NCBI GenBank assembly: GCA_963575645.1
Contig: OY754467.1
Location: 24,263,001 to 24,327,000, forward strand
DNA length: 64,000 nt
Direction: 5' to 3'
DNA from: Xanthostigma xanthostigma
Taxonomy: Eukaryota > Arthropoda > Insecta > Raphidioptera > Raphidiidae
Positions 59,440-64,000 of this stretch are shown piece after piece (within the stretch, counting starts at the first letter, position 1; every line of letters begins with the position of its first letter). A program made the translations under genes and the position numbers. The notes under the pieces were generated by a model that saw only the letters and a list, made by a program, of their open reading frames with translations, searched no databases and was not told the origin of the DNA.

Positions 59440-60586
59440 ATCTACATATGTAATTACCTATTGTATGTCTGTCCGGCCACACTTATAATATAGGGCATGT
59501 GACAGATTCTAATGCAGCCGAATTTTTGAATTTTGATCCCGGAGGGGAGCAAATTGAAAACAAAAAAGTTTTTCGCTTATAATTCGCTCAATTAACCAGT
59601 TCGTTTCGAGATCTCTCCCTTAAACGAAAAGAAGAAAATTTTAAAAAGATTTCGTATAACAGAATTTGTCGAAACACTTTTTTTATACATCTTTATAATT
59701 TATACAGGAAATAAGCTGCATAAATTTAATTTTGTCTAATAGATCGCGCTTGCGGATCGGTTGTCTTTGTCTGTGGCATATGTACTGTGACAAAGAAATT
59801 TAAAGATTGCGTATGTCTGTCTTAAAATAACAAGATTGAATTTGTTCAAAAACGGATGTTATTTCAAATATTAGTCAGTTTTTTGAAATTATTATGTGAA
59901 ATGCAACGCCTTCTGAGTTAACGATTTGAATAACTAATTTTTAGAACATAATACTTTGACAGCTATGCAAACGTCATTTTTAACATTTTTTACTATTCCA
60001 ACACCACGGATGAGCGGATTGAAACCAAATTTTGGGAGGATGTTTGATATGCAAATCTGAAGAGGCCTATTGTTTTTGGGGAACATCAGCGCAAGCGCAA
60101 AAGAGATATATGCTATAATGTTGTTTTTATATAACTGTATACTTTTTACAACGGTTTATTATTTTGTTTTACAAGAGTTTTGTAAAATAATTTTTTGAGG
60201 AAAATTGGCGGTTGCGTAGAAGTGATGTATACTAAAGGGTTGCTTTTTATATAATAATGGTATACTTTTCATAACGGTTTATTATTTTATTTAATATAAT
60301 ATAATTTTATATAATAATGGTATATTTTTCTGTTTATCATTTTATTTTAAAAGAAATTTTTGTTCAAAAAATGTTTATAACATAACGCCTAGGTGTATTA
60401 TGTAAAATTTCGCGCCTTGAAATTATTGAATTACTTGCATACTCCCACTGGTTACATATTATTGTTATAGCGCCTCTCTTCTTTTTTTTACAAAGTATTT
60501 AAAAAAAAAAACATTGTGTTATATCTTGTACTATTGCACGGAACTCTTCTTGTGCGAGTCCGACTTGCACTTGACCGGTTTTTTTT
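59440..60586 (-). mobile_element. Inverted partial copy of the 57555-59079 element
   Basis: The head appears inverted at the far right (GTGCGAGTCCGACTTGCAC, GACCGGTTTTTT; 60551-60586). Preceding it are the array in reverse (about 60070-60360, two to three decayed units) and a forward family B body (about 59510-60060: CGCTCAATTAACCAGTTCG, TCGTATAACAGAATTTGTC, ATTTTGGGAGGATG). With the left copy it makes a palindrome of about 3 kb with divergent arms of over 1 kb. Its own 3' tail is missing. Confidence 0.75.
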
Positions 60587-60896
60587 GAATAATTTATCAG
60601 ACAAATTAGTAAAAAAAATATTTGATAGATAATAAATAGCGAAAAGAACTTCGTTCCAACCGGATGTTCCACGAAACCTCACGTCTTTTTTTACATTTTT
60701 GAAATTTTTGTTTTTTCTCTATAAATTCATATGAAATTTTCGGGTTACATAGAAAAATATTCAATAACAATGTTTTCATTTTATTGATTAAATACACAGT
60801 AATAATTATTTTTCATAGCACTTCACACATGAGTAAATTATCAATAATAATTATTACTGCGTTTTTAATTTTGAATTTGTTTGGAGTGTTTTATCT
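60587..60896. other. No feature recognised
   Basis: AT-rich sequence immediately 5' of the reverse-transcriptase relic. It may contain unrecognisable LINE sequence. Confidence 0.4.
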
Positions 60897-61365
60897 GGTT
60901 TAAATAACGGTGACGTTATCTCTGCGTTATATTTCGATTTTAGCAAGGCGTTTAATTTGGTAAATCATGATTTATTACTTGCAAAACTCTTTAAATATGG
61001 CATCAAAGGAAATTATTTTAGTTGGATATAGTCATTTTTGCGCAATAGATCTCAAATTGATAGTGCTATATCAGGACTGCTGTGCTCTGATCGTTGTGTT
61101 CCGCAGGGGTCTACTCTTGTTCTGATTCTCATCCTGTTTTATGTGAATGACCTACCTCTTTACGAAAACTGGTTACACAGTATTATATAATATGCTGATG
61201 ACACCATGTTAAACTTTAAAAATTCTCTATTTAATTCACTTACAAACATTGCGACTAAAGAACTATTCGAGTGGCGTTCAAAAAATATGTTAAAAGTCAA
61301 TATATAGAAAAAAAAACAAATCTATGTCTTTTTTTAACGAAACAGAACGGGTACGGTTGTTATTT
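60897..61365 (+). pseudogene. LINE reverse-transcriptase relic with YADD box
   Basis: One frame carries the reverse-transcriptase core in order: FDFSKAF (first catalytic aspartate region, about 60933-60953), NHDLLLAKLFKYGI, SFLRNRSQ, PQGS, FYVNDLP, YADDT (about 61190-61204) and LKVNI...NLCLF. Three in-frame stops (after the SWI block, before YADD, and within LKVNI-KKK) break it, but I see no frameshift. The endonuclease and C-terminal parts are missing on both sides. Family resemblance is to Jockey/CR1-type non-LTR elements. It is inactive. Confidence 0.88.
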
Positions 61366-61919
61366 ATGAATTGATTAACAACGTTCCTAATAGGTCATAT
61401 GCTTGAGATTCCAAAATGGTTAAAATTTTTATTTCGATATATATTTTAGTTCCTGATCATATCGTAATGGTTATTTTATAAATTTAATGACTGAAAAAAA
61501 TATAAATAATATAACAAAAATGTAGAAAATACGCGAAATTTTCGAATTATCAAAACGCAACGCGTTTGGTCGGACCAACATGTGACACTAGAGTATATAA
61601 TATCAACAACAATTTCCATGACGAATGTGTCATCTCCAGTATTTGGAGAAAGCAACAAATCAACTTCGTGAAAAAGCTTAGTATATTGACAATTTGACAT
61701 CGAGGTTGACATGCATTGTATATCATGACGTCACGTAAGCCCGCCAACTGTCTAGTTTTGAATGTGAAGTATGATATTTTTTTCTTATGATAATTTTACA
61801 TTTTTAAGTAATTATCCATTTTTTTCGTAATATGGTTGAGTAAATAATCTATTAAAATATAAAAAATACATGCATATGGCCTATTGTAATTCTTTAGGCT
61901 TGCGGGTTAACGAAAACAT
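61366..61919. other. No gene; dispersed repeat piece
   Basis: 61690-61745 (GACATCGAGGTTGACATGCAT, TATATCATGACGTCACGTAAG) is the inverse of 15160-15220. It is preceded by GTTTGGTCGGACCAAC. No coding signal downstream of the reverse-transcriptase relic. Confidence 0.5.
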
Positions 61920-62110
61920 AATTTTTCTCTTTTTAGGCGCGACCCAAGCTTTAGCTGGAAGCGCCTATATGTACTCGCTTTGTCTGTGAATCTGTAAGTC
62001 ACGCTTTTTGTATCCAGCGTACAGCCCAAACGCCTTAACCGATTTTAAAAAACTTTTTTTTGTTCGATTCGTCTCCGGGTAACTTAAATCCAAACGTCGC
62101 CCGATTTTTG
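61920..62110 (+). repeat. GGCGCCTATAT-type repeat, copy 2
   Basis: AAGCGCCTATATGTACTCGC, TTGTCTGTGAA, CTGTAAGTCACGC and ACAGCCCAAACGCC match 11267-11355. AGGCGC (61936) and GCGCCT (61951) make a small hairpin at the head. Confidence 0.6.
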
Positions 62111-62850
62111 AATTTTTTGAAATTTAATATCTCCGTTCCTCTTGACTTTTAGTATAGCATATGCATTGAGAAAGTTGTTCCTTATGAAATTTCCTAAAAA
62201 ATGAGCACTGACAGATGTCGCTAAGTGCAATTGTTAACTTGCAAATAGTCCCGAAAGTTAAAAAAGTACGTTTTTTTCACTATTTTTTTACTAAAAAATG
62301 ACCCCACGTAGATGGCTGAAAATTTTCAAAAATTATGTCTATGTTGACTCAAACATGCATGAATAATTTTAGCGTCATCGGTCAATTACTTCTCGAGTAA
62401 TTAACGATCACTTTTTTTGTTTCCTTAGTTGCAAATTGCGCCATTTTTTTCACAAACGGGTTTCGCTGGTCGGACCAAGCCAGAAAAATCACAAATCCAT
62501 TCAACTTTAGTATCCCGTTGGAATTTTTGGAAAAAATTAATTCTAACTAATTCTAACCGATTTTATATATACATCCAAATACATAAATGTGATAAAAAGG
62601 CCAAGTTCGGTAAAAAGAATAGGTGACTCAGATGAAAAAGAAATGTGAGATCTATTTGCCTGTTTTGATTTTACTCTTGTTTCTGTATTATCGCCATCTG
62701 TTGGTGAATTTTTAGCACTAGAGATACTAGCCCACATTTGATTTGTATTTTTCTGTTTTAGCGACTTACTTTGGGAATCAGTAGTCGTTTGTGCCACCGT
62801 TAAGTCCTTTCGTAAAGATAGGTACTATGTCTGTCATTTTTGGTTTTTTT
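62111..62850. other. No gene; hydrophilic open stretch on the minus strand
   Basis: On the minus strand 62797-62625 reads open with a non-random, Ser/Thr/Asn/Gln/Lys-rich composition (QSKSLKQKNTNQMWASISS). It could be the relic of a retroelement ORF1 or an unstructured protein segment. No domain is recognised and no start or splice context supports a gene. The rest is unassigned. Confidence 0.3.
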
Positions 62851-63838
62851 GACGTGATAACGTCTTATAAATTGATGAATCACCAATCTTATAAATTGAT
62901 AAAACACCGGCTGCATGCACGAAAAAGTGTAACGTTCCTAACGCGTAACGTTCCTAACGTTCGTAACGCGTAACGTTCCGCCTGACCCTGTGCGTGCTTT
63001 TTGCTAATTTCTCGCTCAATTTAAATCAGATCGGTTTGAAACCAGTCTTAAACGAAAGAAGAGAACATTTTACATAGATTTCGTATAACAGAATTTGCCT
63101 AAACAGTTTTTTTATACAAATTTATATAGAAAAATAGTTGTATAAATGCAATGTTGTCTAATGCATGGCGCGACGCGGTCGGTCGTCTTTGTTTGCCGTA
63201 CATGGAAATTAGAAAATAACGTATGTCTTGTCTTAACATGAAAACGGCTGCATTTCTAATGTTTAATTCAATTTTTTGACATTAGTATTTTGTGAAATGC
63301 AACGCCTTCTAAGTTAAGTATTGGAATAACTAATTATTATTAGAACATAATACTTTGACAGTTGCAAACGTCACTTTTGACATTTCTTATCATTCCGACA
63401 CCAAGGATAAGCGGATTGAAACCAAATTTTGGGAGGATGTTTGATATGCAAATATGAAGTGGCCTATTGTTTTTGGAGAACATCGGCGCATGCGTAAAAG
63501 AATATATCTCTTATAATGATGTTTTATATAATAATAATATAGTTTTTAAAACGGTTTTTACTCTATCTATTTTTACTAGAAATTTTTGTAAATTTTTTGG
63601 GGAAAATCGGCGCATGCGCAAAAGAGATACATGCCATAGTTGTTTTTTATATAATAATAGTATACTTTTTATAGTGTTTTATTATTCTACTTAATAAAAT
63701 TTACCTAAATTTGAAGCGAAAGATGCAATATCATAGATTCGAATTATTATAATTATTATAGAAATTTAGGTTATGTATTACGGAATACGTTATCACGTAA
63801 AACTATCGTCCGTAAACCGACTTTACAGACAACCAATT
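62851..63838 (+). mobile_element. Family B element, copy 3, with two array units
   Basis: GACGTGATAACGTC opens and CAGACAACCAATT closes it, with TATTACGGAATACGTTATCAC near the end. The minisatellite is at 62930-62980 with mixed 9-bp and 7-bp units. Unlike copies 1 and 2 it retains TTTGATATGCAAATATGAAG and two array units with GGCGCATGCGTA (63485-63496) and GGCGCATGCGCA (63609-63620). It is the longest copy (988 bp) and shows what the other two lack. Confidence 0.85.
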
Positions 63839-64000
63839 TTTTTCTCAATTAAGTCAGTTCAGTTAATAACTTTTTATTTTCACTTTTCACAATATTACGA
63901 ATTATATCACTAAAAAAATTTATCATTTCTTCATTAGTAAAAACATTTTTTATATTTTCATTAGTAGTATTCACAATTCTTCTTTTTTCAAATAATTTGA
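63839..64000. other. No feature recognised
   Basis: AT-rich end of the window. Confidence 0.5.

Noticed and set aside
62543..62797. Hydrophilic minus-strand protein segment as a gene
   Set aside because: Composition is suggestive, but there is no ATG at the start, no domain, no splice or poly-A context, and it runs into AT-rich codons at its end.

Overview
This window looks like a gene-free stretch of an AT-rich, repeat-choked animal genome, most likely a moth or butterfly. The evidence is a set of interspersed repeats that I recognise as typical of Lepidoptera. They include the ACCGGTCAAG / GGGTTCCGTA element, non-autonomous Helitrons that begin TCTATACTAATATTAT and end near GCGAAGTCGCGG or GAAGCCGGACCGG, and the GAGAACCTCCTCC / GTCGGTTAAAAA tail. 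Other evidence is several decayed non-LTR retrotransposons and hAT, Harbinger-like and TA-flanked DNA elements. No host gene, rRNA, complete tRNA, operon or CRISPR is visible, and species and chromosome cannot be told from the sequence.

Layout. 0-5.4 kb: the 3' end of a decayed LINE, an AG microsatellite, a 139-bp-armed foldback, and a family A element (2.9-5.3 kb) that hosts three further insertions. 5.5-8.3 kb: two hAT-type elements with 8-bp target duplications. 9.5-12.3 kb: diverged repeats and family C copy 1. 13.7-14.7 kb: a foldback with internal tandem units. 16.0-18.8 kb: a 2.8-kb palindrome interrupted by another palindrome. 18.9-20.0 kb: two Helitron-type elements. 21.0-22.2 kb: a decayed LINE on the minus strand. 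23.6-24.2 kb: a Harbinger-like element. 25.8-28.4 kb: two 0.66-0.69-kb copies in inverted orientation. 28.6-34.4 kb: tandem duplications, two more foldbacks, and family B copy 1.

35.5-41.3 kb: family A copies 2 and 3, a terminal-inverted-repeat element split by a minus-strand Helitron, and a SINE-like tRNA-derived head. 43.4-47.2 kb: a truncated inverted-repeat element, family C copy 2 split by family B copy 2, and another inverted-repeat element. 50.6-57.0 kb: a string of micro-hairpins followed by seven foldbacks in 5.6 kb. 57.5-60.6 kb: two head-bearing copies of one family in inverted orientation, carrying tandem arrays of a GCGCATGCGC palindrome. 60.9-61.4 kb: a reverse-transcriptase fossil with a YADD box. 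62.9-63.8 kb: family B copy 3.

The window does not contain genes working together. Its themes are nested insertion (up to three or four layers), a very high density of long near-perfect palindromes that could form cruciform DNA or hairpin RNA, and elements whose internal tandem arrays differ in number between copies. All coding remnants belong to mobile elements and are broken. Family letters A, B and C are labels used only here. Boundaries were read by eye and are exact only where a target duplication or a base-by-base arm match is stated.
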